In this document: in pieces, positions 26,592 through 35,674 of the stretch | Layout of the letters: every line of letters begins with the position of its first letter | How positions within the stretch are numbered: the first letter of the stretch is position 1 | Origin: Timonella corticicola | GTDB lineage: Bacteria > Actinomycetota > Actinomycetes > Actinomycetales > Cellulomonadaceae | Assembly: GCF_042683685.1 (NCBI RefSeq) | Contig: NZ_JBHUOP010000003.1 | Location: forward strand, 248,001-312,000 | Reading direction: 5' to 3' | Length of the DNA stretch: 64,000 bases | Notes under the pieces: model-generated | The model's input: only the letters and a program-made list of their open reading frames with translations | What the model was told of the DNA's origin: nothing | Database searches by the model: none | Translations under genes and position numbers: made by a program

Positions 26592-29060
26592 GTGAGCGAG
26601 TCCATCAAGAAGTCAGACGTCTTGTCTTCCCTCACCTTTTTTGAAAAGGTGGCGCTCCTTAGCGGCCAAAACACCTGGCAGACCCGCTCAATTCCGCGGC
26701 TCGATATCCGCCCTCTTTTTATGGCCGATGGTCCTCACGGTGTGCGCAAACAAGTCGGCTCCTCTGACCACTTGGGAATCAACGCATCCCAACCCGCTAC
26801 ATGCTTCCCAACTGCGGCGACGATCGCAAACAGTTGGGACCCGGAACTTGGGGAACAGATCGGTGCGGCATTGGGCCGCGAAGCCGCGAACTTGGGTGTC
26901 GATGTGCTGCTCGGACCAGGTCTGAACATTAAGCGCAGCCCCCTATGCGGTCGTAACTTCGAGTACTTTTCCGAAGATCCATACCTCACCGGAAAGTTCG
27001 GTGCCGCCTATGTTCGCGGAATTCAATCCGCGGGAATTGCGGCTTGCCCCAAACATTTTGCGGTCAACAGCCAGGAAACGCGTCGAATGACCTCAAACTC
27101 TGTGGTCGATTCCGCAACACTTCGGGAAATTTATCTGACCGCCTTTGAGATGGTCACCAAAGAGGCTTCCCCTCTCACCATTATGAGTAGTTACAACCTC
27201 ATTAATGGAACGTACGCTAACGAGCACCCTGAACTCCTGCAGAGCATTCTGCGCGATGACTGGGGCTTTTCTGGGGCTGTCATCACGGACTGGGGTGGAG
27301 GAAACGACCCACACGCAGCGATCGAGGCGGGTGGCACGATTGAGATGCCATCTCCTGGGTTTGACTCTGTTCAGCAGATCTTCGACTCCAAGAGCACAAA
27401 CCTGGAGAAGCTCGACGAGCGCGTTGGGGAACTGGTGGATCTTGTCCGCACCATCAACCCGGTTCCAGGCGACCCTGACTTCCAGGATGCTCACCATGCC
27501 CTGGCTCAGCGTGCTGCTGAGGAAAGCATTGTTCTGCTGAAAAACGAAAGCTCTTTGCTGCCGCTGTCCGCTACGGAATCAGTGGCGGTCATCGGCCAGT
27601 TCGCTTTCAAACCGCGCTATCAGGGAGCAGGATCATCGCTGGTCAATCCCACACGTCTGGACACACCAATCGAGGCGCTCACGTCGAGTTCCCTCAATGT
27701 TGTGGCGCAGGTGCAGGGCTTCGAGCATGGGAAGGCCGCTGACAGCGGGCTCATCGCTCAGGCGGTTCAGGCTGCACAAACCGCTCAAACGGTGCTTCTT
27801 TACCTGGGTCTTGATGAAATCGCGGAGAGCGAGGGCAAGGACCGCGAGCACATGCGGCTTCCTGAGAACCAGATCGCGCTCCTTCGGGCAGTCGCGGCCG
27901 TCAACCCACGAGTCGTCGTGGTACTCGCCGCCGGCTCTGCCATCGAGATGCCCTGGTTGGGCGAGTGCCAGGCGGTACTTCACGGTTATCTTGGCGGACA
28001 GGCCGGAGCATTTGCGATGGTTCGCGCTCTGACTGGAGCAATCAACCCGTCGGGGCGCCTTTCCGAGACCTACCCGCTCAGCCTGGCCGACACCCCAACC
28101 GCATCGACCTTCCCTGCGCAGACCCGGCATGCGCTCTATAAGGAGGGGCCATTCGTTGGATACCGCTATTACGCCACGACTGGCACCCCCGTTCTGTTCC
28201 CGTTCGGCTTTGGACTCAGTTACTCGCAGTTTGAGTACTCCAACCTGAGCGTCACCCGTGATACCGCGACCTTCACGGTGACCAACGTTGGTTCCGTACA
28301 CGGAGCTGACGTGCCGCAACTTTACGTTCGGGTTCCAGAGGACGCCCGCAAGTTGGGGCCGGTGCCGACTCTTGAGCTTAAGGGATTCCGCAAGATAACC
28401 CTTGATCCCGGCGAAAAGAAGACCGTCACGATCAACTTCGATGAATACTCATTCCGAAAGTTTGACGCGGCTTCCCAGAAGTGGATTACGGTTGCCGGAG
28501 ACTACGTTGTCTGCGTCGGTCACAACGCCAATGACATCGCGCTTCACTCCACTGTGAGGGTCGCTGGCCAGAGCGTAGCGGCAACGCACCCTGCAGGTGA
28601 GGTTCCGGGCTACGCCACCGGCCACGTGCAGGAACTGAGCGATCAGGACTTCGCGGTCCTCCTGGGTCGCTCTCTACCTGTGGACGTATCCGCCCGTCAA
28701 CTTCTCGGGATCAACTCGCCGCTCTCTGATCTGCAATACGCAAAGAGCCCCGTTGGCCGCGCCATCTACAGGCATTACCTCGCGCGTGGCCTGCGTAAGG
28801 CCGAGGAGTCCGGCACACCAGACCTGAATCTGTTGTTCCAGTACGGCATGCCCTTCAGGGCAGTTGCAAAGATGAGCGGTGGCCTCGCGGACATGCGCAT
28901 GGTCGAGGGCATCTTGACCATCGTGAACGGTCACTTCTTCCGCGGCTTTGGCCAGGTTGTCACCCGGTTCTTTGGAAACCGGCGTCGGCAAAAGGCGTTG
29001 CAGCGCGAGTTCACTGCTTTGTCCACCACTCATCAGTCCATCCCCGCAACACACAAGTAG
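26592..29060 (+). CDS. GH3 glycoside hydrolase, canonical order (BglB-like)
   Basis: 822 residues from the GTG at 26592, six bases after GAAGGAGA; a TTG at 26571 is less likely. The TIM barrel comes first: FMADGPHGVRKQ, GPGLNIKRSPLCGRNFEYFSEDP, CPKHFAVNSQETRR and VITDWGGG with nucleophile Asp233. The sandwich domain includes SIVLLKNESSLLPL, then a fibronectin-III-like domain (FTVTNVGSVHGADVPQLYV). A helical C-terminal extension of about 120 residues (LLGINSPLSDLQYAKSP onward) is found in some actinobacterial relatives. No signal peptide. It is followed after five bases by the GtrA-like gene, so a cytoplasmic glucosidase is linked to surface-glycan genes. Confidence 0.93.
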   Translation: MSESIKKSDVLSSLTFFEKVALLSGQNTWQTRSIPRLDIRPLFMADGPHGVRKQVGSSDHLGINASQPATCFPTAATIANSWDPELGEQIGAALGREAANLGVDVLLGPGLNIKRSPLCGRNFEYFSEDPYLTGKFGAAYVRGIQSAGIAACPKHFAVNSQETRRMTSNSVVDSATLREIYLTAFEMVTKEASPLTIMSSYNLINGTYANEHPELLQSILRDDWGFSGAVITDWGGGNDPHAAIEAGGTIEMPSPGFDSVQQIFDSKSTNLEKLDERVGELVDLVRTINPVPGDPDFQDAHHALAQRAAEESIVLLKNESSLLPLSATESVAVIGQFAFKPRYQGAGSSLVNPTRLDTPIEALTSSSLNVVAQVQGFEHGKAADSGLIAQAVQAAQTAQTVLLYLGLDEIAESEGKDREHMRLPENQIALLRAVAAVNPRVVVVLAAGSAIEMPWLGECQAVLHGYLGGQAGAFAMVRALTGAINPSGRLSETYPLSLADTPTASTFPAQTRHALYKEGPFVGYRYYATTGTPVLFPFGFGLSYSQFEYSNLSVTRDTATFTVTNVGSVHGADVPQLYVRVPEDARKLGPVPTLELKGFRKITLDPGEKKTVTINFDEYSFRKFDAASQKWITVAGDYVVCVGHNANDIALHSTVRVAGQSVAATHPAGEVPGYATGHVQELSDQDFAVLLGRSLPVDVSARQLLGINSPLSDLQYAKSPVGRAIYRHYLARGLRKAEESGTPDLNLLFQYGMPFRAVAKMSGGLADMRMVEGILTIVNGHFFRGFGQVVTRFFGNRRRQKALQREFTALSTTHQSIPATHK

Positions 29061-29065
29061 GAACC

Positions 29066-29683
29066 GTGCTTAACAAGATTCGCTCCAAGTGGGCAGCCTT
29101 TGAGGAGAAACACCAAGGCTCAGCTCAGTTCGTCATGTTCTTCATCCTGAGTAACGGAGTCACCGCGCTTCAACTCATTTTGATGCCGCTGTTCCGCAAT
29201 ATCTTCAATGGGACGAGTCTGGTTGAAACCAGTTTTCAGGTGCTCCCAGTGGGTACGGGCGCTGACGGTGTATCCCCGTTCTACATCTTCGACTATGCGT
29301 CGGGAGCGCTTCCCGAGGGCGGCGGAGGCCTTGCCTACTTCCTCGCGGTTCAGATCACGCTCGCGATCGCACAAATCATCAACTTTTTTGCGCAGCGCAA
29401 CGTGACGTTCAAGTCCAATACGAGCGTGGCAAAGGCTGCGATATGGTACTTCATCGCGTACGTCCTTATCACGTTCGCAGCTGCTGCTCTGCAGGGCTTT
29501 TACAAGGCGCCGATTTATCACCTGTTCATGGAGACCTGGGGAATGGGCACGACCGGCGGCACGATTGCTGATGTCATCACCATGATCATCAACTCCGCGT
29601 TGTCGTTCTGGATCTTCTTCCCCATCTTCAAGGTCATCTTCAAGCGTGTCCCTGAGAATGAAACAGAAGAGTTGACAGCCTAA
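29066..29683 (+). CDS. GtrA-like membrane protein
   Basis: 205 residues from a GTG at 29066, five bases after the GH3 stop. Four membrane segments are visible, with FVMFFILSNGVTALQLILM, YFLAVQITLAIAQIINFFAQRNVTFKS, AIWYFIAYVLITFAAAALQG and ADVITMIINSALSFWIFFPIF. The segment ending in NFFAQRNVTFKS is the GtrA-family signature (normally N-F-x-N-R-x-W-x-F). The family is thought to move lipid-linked sugars across the membrane. A loop of about 60 residues after the first segment is longer than usual. The next gene is a GT2 glycosyltransferase, which suits a joint role in glycan decoration. Confidence 0.85.
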   Translation: MLNKIRSKWAAFEEKHQGSAQFVMFFILSNGVTALQLILMPLFRNIFNGTSLVETSFQVLPVGTGADGVSPFYIFDYASGALPEGGGGLAYFLAVQITLAIAQIINFFAQRNVTFKSNTSVAKAAIWYFIAYVLITFAAAALQGFYKAPIYHLFMETWGMGTTGGTIADVITMIINSALSFWIFFPIFKVIFKRVPENETEELTA

Positions 29684-29725
29684 AAACACTTGGGGTTTGC
29701 AAAGAGGCAACCACCAAAATGTAGA

Positions 29726-29767
29726 GTTGTGCCCGCCTCACACGTATTTCGTGGAGTCGGGCACAAC
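29726..29767. terminator. Hairpin between GtrA-like and GT2 genes
   Basis: GTTGTGCCCG (29726-29735) pairs with CGGGCACAAC (29758-29767), and the inner part (CTC, CACG) also pairs around a TATTT loop. It could reduce read-through into the glycosyltransferase gene. Confidence 0.55.
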
Positions 29768-29795
29768 GTGTATCTGAAAGGTACTGAGTTAACTG

Positions 29796-30830
29796 ATGAT
29801 GTCCCCGATCTTGAGCCTCGTGGTTCCGTGTTACAACTCGGCTGCGTACATGAAGCGTTGCCTTGATTCACTGATCGATCCAGCTAGCCCTGACATTGAG
29901 ATCATCATTGTCAATGACGGTTCGACCGATGACACCGCGCGAATCGCTGACGAGTACGCACTCATGTATCCAAATCACGTCCGGGTGATACACAAGGAGA
30001 ACGGTGGGCACGGATCGGCTATCAATGCGGGCCTGCGGGTAGCTCGTGGTACCTATTTCAAGGTAGTCGACAGTGATGACTGGCTGGATGAGAGCGCCTA
30101 TCACAAGGTGCTCACCCTGCTTCGAGGGCTCTTTGAAGATGGCAAGGAGTTGGATCTCCTCATCACCAACTTTGTGTATGAAAAGCAGGGTAAGCGGGTC
30201 AAACGGGTTGTCCACTACCGGAGGGCACTCCCCCGGAACGAAATGCTCAATTGGGAGCAGGTTGGGTCATTCTGGACGTGGCAGTACATGCTGATGCACG
30301 CGATGACTTACCGCACTCAGTTGCTTCGGGATGCCAACCTGCACGTCCCGGAGAAGAGCTTCTATGTGGACAACTACTTTGCGTTTGTTCCGCTTCCGCA
30401 CGTGAAGCGGCTTCAATACCTTGATGTTGACCTGTATCGCTATTTCATTGGTCGCTCGGATCAGTCTGTCAACGAGCAGGTGATGATTCGTCGCGTTGAT
30501 CAACAGATCAATGTCAACATGTTGATGGTTCGCTATCTCAGCGAGGTGCGTCAGCGTGCCACTCTGCCGGTGAGCCTTGAACGTTACATGACTCGTTACG
30601 CCTCACTTGTCACATCGGTTTCGTCGGTTCTGCTGATGCGTGATGGCACCCCCGAGTCCATTGCGAAGAAGTACAAGTTGTGGGATGACATAGAGCAGTT
30701 GGACAGCGAGCTGGCGTACAACCTGCGGCGTCCACTGGTGGGTAACGTGGTGTCCCGGCGTGGAAAGTCAACGGAGTTCGCCGTCCGGGCAGGATATCGG
30801 GGATCGAAGCTGCTGGTTGGGTTCAACTAG
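29796..30830 (+). CDS. Glycosyltransferase family 2
   Basis: 344 residues. The N-terminal GT-A fold has LSLVVPCYNSAAYMKRCLDSL, IIIVNDGSTDDTARIAD, KENGGHGSAINAGLRVARG and the metal-binding DSDDW. The C-terminal region after about residue 230 is helical and without membrane segments. It transfers a sugar from a nucleotide donor at the cytoplasmic membrane; acceptor unknown. It probably works with the preceding GtrA-like protein. Confidence 0.92.
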   Translation: MMSPILSLVVPCYNSAAYMKRCLDSLIDPASPDIEIIIVNDGSTDDTARIADEYALMYPNHVRVIHKENGGHGSAINAGLRVARGTYFKVVDSDDWLDESAYHKVLTLLRGLFEDGKELDLLITNFVYEKQGKRVKRVVHYRRALPRNEMLNWEQVGSFWTWQYMLMHAMTYRTQLLRDANLHVPEKSFYVDNYFAFVPLPHVKRLQYLDVDLYRYFIGRSDQSVNEQVMIRRVDQQINVNMLMVRYLSEVRQRATLPVSLERYMTRYASLVTSVSSVLLMRDGTPESIAKKYKLWDDIEQLDSELAYNLRRPLVGNVVSRRGKSTEFAVRAGYRGSKLLVGFN

Positions 30831-30880
30831 GTTCGTCCTGCTCGTACGCACCGTGCCGTGTCCTCGCGTAGGCCCGCGCC

Positions 30881-30900
30881 ACTCTCGCAGAAGAGAGAGT
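30881..30900. terminator. Short hairpin between convergent genes
   Basis: ACTCTC (30881-30886) and GAGAGT (30895-30900) form a 6-bp stem directly before the histidine-kinase stop. It is a weak candidate for shared termination. Confidence 0.35.
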
Positions 30901-32241
30901 TCAGGCCACCTTCGCGTTGTTTCGTGGAATGAGTATTCGGACGTTGAACCATTGGTCTTCAAGGCCGATCGTGAGGGAGCCGCCGAATGACTCCACGATC
31001 GATTTCATGTTACGCAGACCGTAGCCGTGCTTTGCTTTGTCGGCCTTTGTGGTTTGGGGTAGTCCGCCGACCAATGACACGTCTTTGGGCCAGTAGTTCT
31101 CGAATCTGATGAGTACGAAGTCTGCCTGGGTGTAGGCGGATACCTTGATGATGCGTTGCTGCGGTTCTGGGATGTCCTGACATGCTTCGATTGCATTGTC
31201 GAGGGCGTTGCCGAACAGGGCACTCATCCGCATCAGATCCATGAACTCAAGCGCGGCCCCATCAACCATGAGTGTCATGGCGATCTGTTCTTGGTGGCAA
31301 CGTTCAAGTTTGGAACTCAGGATGACGTCGAGGACGGGGCTTCCGGTCTGCACCTCGGACTCGTACCCACGGATGCTGTCCTCCAATTGATTGAGGTACT
31401 CGGAACGCATGTCGGCGGAGTCTTCTTCGCGGATTGCGGCCACGTAGTACTTGAGGTCGTGGTGCATCCGGTTCAGTTCTTCGATGTTGCGTTTCGACTG
31501 TAGGTACTGATCGTGCTGCGATCTGATCATCAGGCGCGTTTCCGCGAGTTCCATGGCATTTTTGATCTGATTGCGGTGACTCTGTTGAGTGTAGAGCGCC
31601 ACGAACCCCGCAAGGTCGACAAGCGTGCGGATGTAGAAGATATCGAGTCCGTTGCGCCCGCTGAACGGTGTGGAGGTCGTGAGGAAGCTGAGGTTGCTCA
31701 CGGCGAATGTACCGATCGAGATGGCGAGTGCGGTCACGAGCGATTGACGCTCAACACCCAGCCACTGTCCTTGGGGGAAATTGCGACGTTCAGCGAGGTA
31801 GGCGGCACCAAACCCGACCGCATAGGCTGCGATAAGTAGCATGAGACTCAACGCAAAGAGTGCATTGCCGAGCGAGGGGGTTGGATCTTGTGGATGCCAG
31901 TGCACCCACAGTTGCCATTCGAGGGAGGCCACGAGTTCTGCGAGCACGAACGCTCTCGCGGTGAGATAGGCGCTGTCGCGGGAGTTTCCGCTGGTACACA
32001 GATGGATAAAGCCGAAGATCATGAAGACGGCAGCCGCCATGCCGACTGTCCAGAAGGCAAGGGGTAAGCGCCCTACCAGCACTTGGACGGCAATCATGAT
32101 CGGAAGTGCCGCAGCGATGACGAGGAATCGCGCCCATCCTGCAAATCGTGGCCGCATAATGGAGATGTAGACCAGTGCGGCGGACCATTCAGCAAGCCCG
32201 GTGTACCACCGAGGGATATCTGGAAGGGCTTGCAGGATCAC
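30901..32241 (-). CDS. Sensor histidine kinase, GHKL/AgrC-like (HPK10 type)
   Basis: 446 residues. The GTG at 32241 overlaps the response-regulator stop (GTGA). About six N-terminal membrane segments fill the first 200 residues. The kinase part has the phosphoacceptor motif RMHHDLKYYVAAI, the N-box LFGNALDNAIEAC, and the G-box GYGLRNMKSIVESFGGSL. This layout matches peptide-sensing AgrC/ComD-type kinases. No AgrD-like propeptide or AgrB processing enzyme is seen in the window, so the signal is unknown. Confidence 0.92.
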   Translation of the reverse strand: MILQALPDIPRWYTGLAEWSAALVYISIMRPRFAGWARFLVIAAALPIMIAVQVLVGRLPLAFWTVGMAAAVFMIFGFIHLCTSGNSRDSAYLTARAFVLAELVASLEWQLWVHWHPQDPTPSLGNALFALSLMLLIAAYAVGFGAAYLAERRNFPQGQWLGVERQSLVTALAISIGTFAVSNLSFLTTSTPFSGRNGLDIFYIRTLVDLAGFVALYTQQSHRNQIKNAMELAETRLMIRSQHDQYLQSKRNIEELNRMHHDLKYYVAAIREEDSADMRSEYLNQLEDSIRGYESEVQTGSPVLDVILSSKLERCHQEQIAMTLMVDGAALEFMDLMRMSALFGNALDNAIEACQDIPEPQQRIIKVSAYTQADFVLIRFENYWPKDVSLVGGLPQTTKADKAKHGYGLRNMKSIVESFGGSLTIGLEDQWFNVRILIPRNNAKVA

Positions 32242-32972
32242 AAGTGTTTACCGCCGATGTAGTTTGTGAGCGCTTCGAGCAGGCCCTTCTTCCGCGATCT
32301 GCTGACTTTGAGGTATTCGCCGCTGGACATGTGGCAGTCGTCGCCGTCAATGGCCACGAGGTGGTGGAGGTTGATGAGATATCCGCTGTTCGAACGATAG
32401 AAATTACGTTCGATCAGGATGTCTTCGTATTCCTTGAGCGTTCCGTTGAAGACGATGGGGTCATCAATGGTGTGCACGGTGATCTTGTGCTTGTTGCTTT
32501 CGATGTAGATGATGTCGGCGATGTCCACGCGCCTGGGTGCGATCCGGGAACCCACGAGGATCGAGGCTCGTTTTTGGCGTTTGAGCTGTTTGAGGCTGCG
32601 CGTGAGTTCCGTTTGGAACGCAAAGTAGGATACCGGTTTGAGCAGGTAGTTTTGTGCTTGGACCGCATATCCGCTCGTGGCGTATTGGGCGGTTTTTGTC
32701 ACGAAGATGATGATCACTGACACGTCGACCTTGCGAATCGCTGCAGCGGTCCGCATACCGTCGACGCCTTCCATTTGGATGTCGATCAGGATGATGTCGT
32801 GGTCGGGTTGGTAGTTTTCGAGCAGTTCCGCACCATCGCTGTATTGGCGTACTCGGTACTGCATGGGGTGTTCGCGTTCGTATTCCGCGAGCAACTCGAC
32901 GAGTCGATCTCGGTCGCGACTGTTGTCGTCGACGATTGCGATGGAAACTGTTCGTCTCGCGGAACTAGACAA
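32238..32972 (-). CDS. LytTR-family response regulator (AgrA-like)
   Basis: 244 residues from a TTG at 32972 with GAGGGAG before it. The receiver domain shows IAIVDDNSRDRDRL, IILIDIQMEGVDGM with the phosphoacceptor Asp, and YLLKPVS with the conserved Lys. The C-terminal LytTR DNA-binding domain contains IIYIESNKHKITVHT and FYRSNSGYLINLHHLVAID. It is encoded upstream of and overlapping its kinase. Such regulators bind pairs of direct repeats; I found no convincing target site by eye. Confidence 0.93.
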   Translation of the reverse strand: MSSSARRTVSIAIVDDNSRDRDRLVELLAEYEREHPMQYRVRQYSDGAELLENYQPDHDIILIDIQMEGVDGMRTAAAIRKVDVSVIIIFVTKTAQYATSGYAVQAQNYLLKPVSYFAFQTELTRSLKQLKRQKRASILVGSRIAPRRVDIADIIYIESNKHKITVHTIDDPIVFNGTLKEYEDILIERNFYRSNSGYLINLHHLVAIDGDDCHMSSGEYLKVSRSRKKGLLEALTNYIGGKHL

Positions 32973-33147
32973 AGAACTCCCTCGTTTCTAGCGGTCCGGT
33001 CGCCGTTGTTCGGATGCCGCGCATAGCGCTCCCATTATCACTCTAGAAGAGTGCCTCACGCGCGTTAACACAGGGGCATATTCGGTCGGTTTTCCCGCAC
33101 AATCCGCGCACCTGCACAGTGACGCGGTGGTGTTCGTTTCAGGTTCC

Positions 33148-33370
33148 CCGCGAGTGGGATTTAGCCCACTCGCGGCTGCGCAAGTGGGTTAGGTCCCACT
33201 TGCGCAGACAGTTGGAGACACCTTGACGACGATTCTGCTGGTTCAGGAGGCACACTCCTGAACCAGCAGAATCGTCGAAAATCATTCGCGCACTCGCAAC
33301 GCTCTTGCTCTTTTGAGAGTGCGCATATCTGCACTCTCAGTGCGTGAGAGTGCACTTTAGGTCACTCTCA
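33148..33370. repeat. Run of five consecutive hairpins
   Basis: Between the GH42 stop and the response-regulator promoter region five inverted repeats follow each other: 33148-33158/33165-33175 (11 bp), 33176-33188/33195-33207 (13 bp, directly abutting), 33227-33249/33255-33277 (23 bp perfect), 33314-33322/33331-33339 (9 bp) and 33345-33352/33363-33370 (8 bp). Three of them share an AGTG...CACT frame around a TTTAG or TTAGGT loop, so they look like diverged copies of one element. A sixth small palindrome, CACTCT/AGAGTG, lies at 33039-33053. They could terminate GH42 transcription or be a mobile palindromic repeat. Confidence 0.75.
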
Positions 33371-33379
33371 AATGGATGG

Positions 33380-35674
33380 TCAGGTTGTTGGAGCGACCAC
33401 CATCGCGGAGCGTGGTGCGATCATGACGTGTCCGGTGCAGGACTGGCCGGAGATCAGATCGGTTCCCACAACGCCGCTGAGCTGCGCGGACTTGTCCCCG
33501 TGGTTGAGTAGGAACAGGAAGTCACCGCGGCGTTGTGCCTCGATTCCGTCCGGAAGGTCACGCAGTACCGGCTGGACCCGTGCGGACACCGAGAGCAACT
33601 GCCAGAAGGCTGCGCGGCTCACTGAGTCGAGGTCGGTTGCGATGTACCAGGCCTGGCCCTTCGCACCAGGAGCCCCAGCCACACCAGAACCGTTCGATTC
33701 CTCCGGCGCACTCACAAATCGGCGCGTGATCGCCGGCATCCCCGCGAGGTCCGCACCGCCCGAACGCCCGTCGAACGAGGCGATAATGTCTGCCTCGCCG
33801 ACCTTTCCGGGGGTGGAGAACCCGAGGATGACTTCGCCGTAAGGCAGGTCTCGGTCGTATCGCTGCGAGCCGTCAGCAGCCGAGACACCGATGCCTGCGG
33901 CGGATGGAATGGCAGCGATGACCTGTTCGGCCCACATGCCGCCGCGTAGCCCAAGGCCCGCCGCGCCCACTGCCTCGGCAGCCCGGTCCAGTGCTGGGGC
34001 GGTGGCCTCGAGGCCAACCCACGTTTCGGCACTAGGTGTTCCAACGGCGCGGGACAGTCGATCAACTGTGGTCCGACGCGCCTCATCCTCGGTTGAGTCG
34101 TAGTAATCAGGTCCACTCAGCAGTGCGTGCTCAACCACTTGCACCCCGAGCAGTTCCTTGAACGATCCGAGGTATCCGCCGAGCACTGCTCGCAGGTTCT
34201 CATCGGACACGGAGGTGCCGTGGGTGACCACCACGTGTCCGCCTGTCTCAGCGAAGGCGCGAGCCCGGTCAGCCAGCGAAGGACGGTCGATCCACAACTC
34301 GGGAACGATGACCACGCGATAGCCGTCGAGTGAGTCGTCCGGTCCGATCACGTCGGTGGCCACGCCCTGTTCCCACAGCGTGCGGTGCCATGCTTTGGCC
34401 TCTGCGAAGTGTTCCGTGCGCTCTGCCGGTCCGACAGCGGACATCTGCGCCCATTCGGATTCCCAGTCGATGACGATTGCGACCTCGGAGGCCGATCGCG
34501 TTCCCATGACGGGTGCAAGTCTCGAGAGTTGCGCGCCGAGCGCGGTCACATCATGCCAGGCCTTGGATGCCTTACCGGCGTGGCCGACCATTCCGCCGTG
34601 GTACGTTTCAGCACCTGCGTGGGATTGGCGCCACTGGAACTGCAGGATGCCGTCGGCTCCGTGGGCTACCCGCTGGATGGACCACATCTCGTACTGGCCT
34701 GGGCGTTTGGGGGAGTTTCGGCCGCGCCACTGCACGGCGGTGTTGACCTGCTCCATGAGGAGCCACGGCGCGCCATCGCCGAGTCCGCGCATCACGTCGG
34801 CCTGCCAGGCGATGTCGTGTCCTGCGGCGGGGTCGGACGGGTCCGGGTAGTGGTCGTCGGAGATCAGGTCGAGGTGCTGCGCCCATTCTCGGTAGTCAAG
34901 CCACACGAAGGCACCCATGAAGTTTGTGGTGATCGGTTTGTCTGAGATGGCGCGGATCTCTGCGATCTCGCCAAGCATGCAGCCGAGGATCTGCTTGTTC
35001 GAGAACCTGCGCCAGTCCAACATCTGCGCTGGATTCGAGAAAGTGGGCATCGTCTTTGGCACGTTGATCTCGCTGAACTGCGAGTAGCGCTGCGCCCAGA
35101 ACGCGGTTCCCCACGCCTGGTTCAGTGCATCGATGTTTGCGTATCGAGCCTCGGCGAACTTCTGGAACTCCACACGGCAGATATCGCAGAAGCATTCGTG
35201 CACGTGGCAGGCATACTCGTTGTTGATGTGCCACATGACCACGCCTGGGTGGTCCGCGAATCGGTCCGCGAGCGCACGGGCGAGTGCCGCAGAGCGTTCG
35301 CGGTACTTTGGCGACGATGGGCAGTATTGCTGGCGCGACCCGAACCCGAGGCGCACTCCGTCGGCGGTGACGGGAAGCGTTTCGGGGTGGTTTTCGGCCA
35401 TCCACACGGGCGGGGAGGCCGTGCCGGTTGCGAGGTCGGTGGAGATTCCAGCGGCGTGCAGGCGGTCGATGAGTTCTGCAAGCCAGTCGAAGTCGTAGGT
35501 GCCTTCGACTGGTTCGAGTTTCGCCCACGAGAAGATCGCGAGGGACACCAGGTTCACACCTGCCTCGCGCATCAGTTCGAGGTCGCGGTCAAAGGTCTCG
35601 GCGTCCCACTGGTCGGGGTTGTAGTCACCGCCGTAGGCAGGTGACGTCAGTGGCACGGAGGCGCGTTGCTTCAT
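33380..35674 (-). CDS. GH42 beta-galactosidase
   Basis: 764 residues from the ATG at 35674, preceded by AAAGGGA; the longer frame to 35737 is not needed. The barrel shows YGGDYNPDQW, the acid/base Glu153 in MWHINNEYAC and the nucleophile Glu308 in PWLLMEQVN. A Zn-binding set of Cys118, Cys156, Cys161, Cys163 and Cys166 (EYACHVHECFCDIC) is typical of the family. The middle trimerisation domain and the C-terminal sandwich are both present. There is no signal peptide, so it hydrolyses imported beta-galactosides, such as galacto-oligosaccharides, in the cytoplasm. No transporter or dedicated regulator adjoins it. Confidence 0.95.
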   Translation of the reverse strand: MKQRASVPLTSPAYGGDYNPDQWDAETFDRDLELMREAGVNLVSLAIFSWAKLEPVEGTYDFDWLAELIDRLHAAGISTDLATGTASPPVWMAENHPETLPVTADGVRLGFGSRQQYCPSSPKYRERSAALARALADRFADHPGVVMWHINNEYACHVHECFCDICRVEFQKFAEARYANIDALNQAWGTAFWAQRYSQFSEINVPKTMPTFSNPAQMLDWRRFSNKQILGCMLGEIAEIRAISDKPITTNFMGAFVWLDYREWAQHLDLISDDHYPDPSDPAAGHDIAWQADVMRGLGDGAPWLLMEQVNTAVQWRGRNSPKRPGQYEMWSIQRVAHGADGILQFQWRQSHAGAETYHGGMVGHAGKASKAWHDVTALGAQLSRLAPVMGTRSASEVAIVIDWESEWAQMSAVGPAERTEHFAEAKAWHRTLWEQGVATDVIGPDDSLDGYRVVIVPELWIDRPSLADRARAFAETGGHVVVTHGTSVSDENLRAVLGGYLGSFKELLGVQVVEHALLSGPDYYDSTEDEARRTTVDRLSRAVGTPSAETWVGLEATAPALDRAAEAVGAAGLGLRGGMWAEQVIAAIPSAAGIGVSAADGSQRYDRDLPYGEVILGFSTPGKVGEADIIASFDGRSGGADLAGMPAITRRFVSAPEESNGSGVAGAPGAKGQAWYIATDLDSVSRAAFWQLLSVSARVQPVLRDLPDGIEAQRRGDFLFLLNHGDKSAQLSGVVGTDLISGQSCTGHVMIAPRSAMVVAPTT

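Noticed and set aside
33024..33034. AGCGCTCCCA near the response-regulator promoter as a second CebR box
   Set aside because: Only one half matches; the other half (GCAT) does not fit the palindrome.
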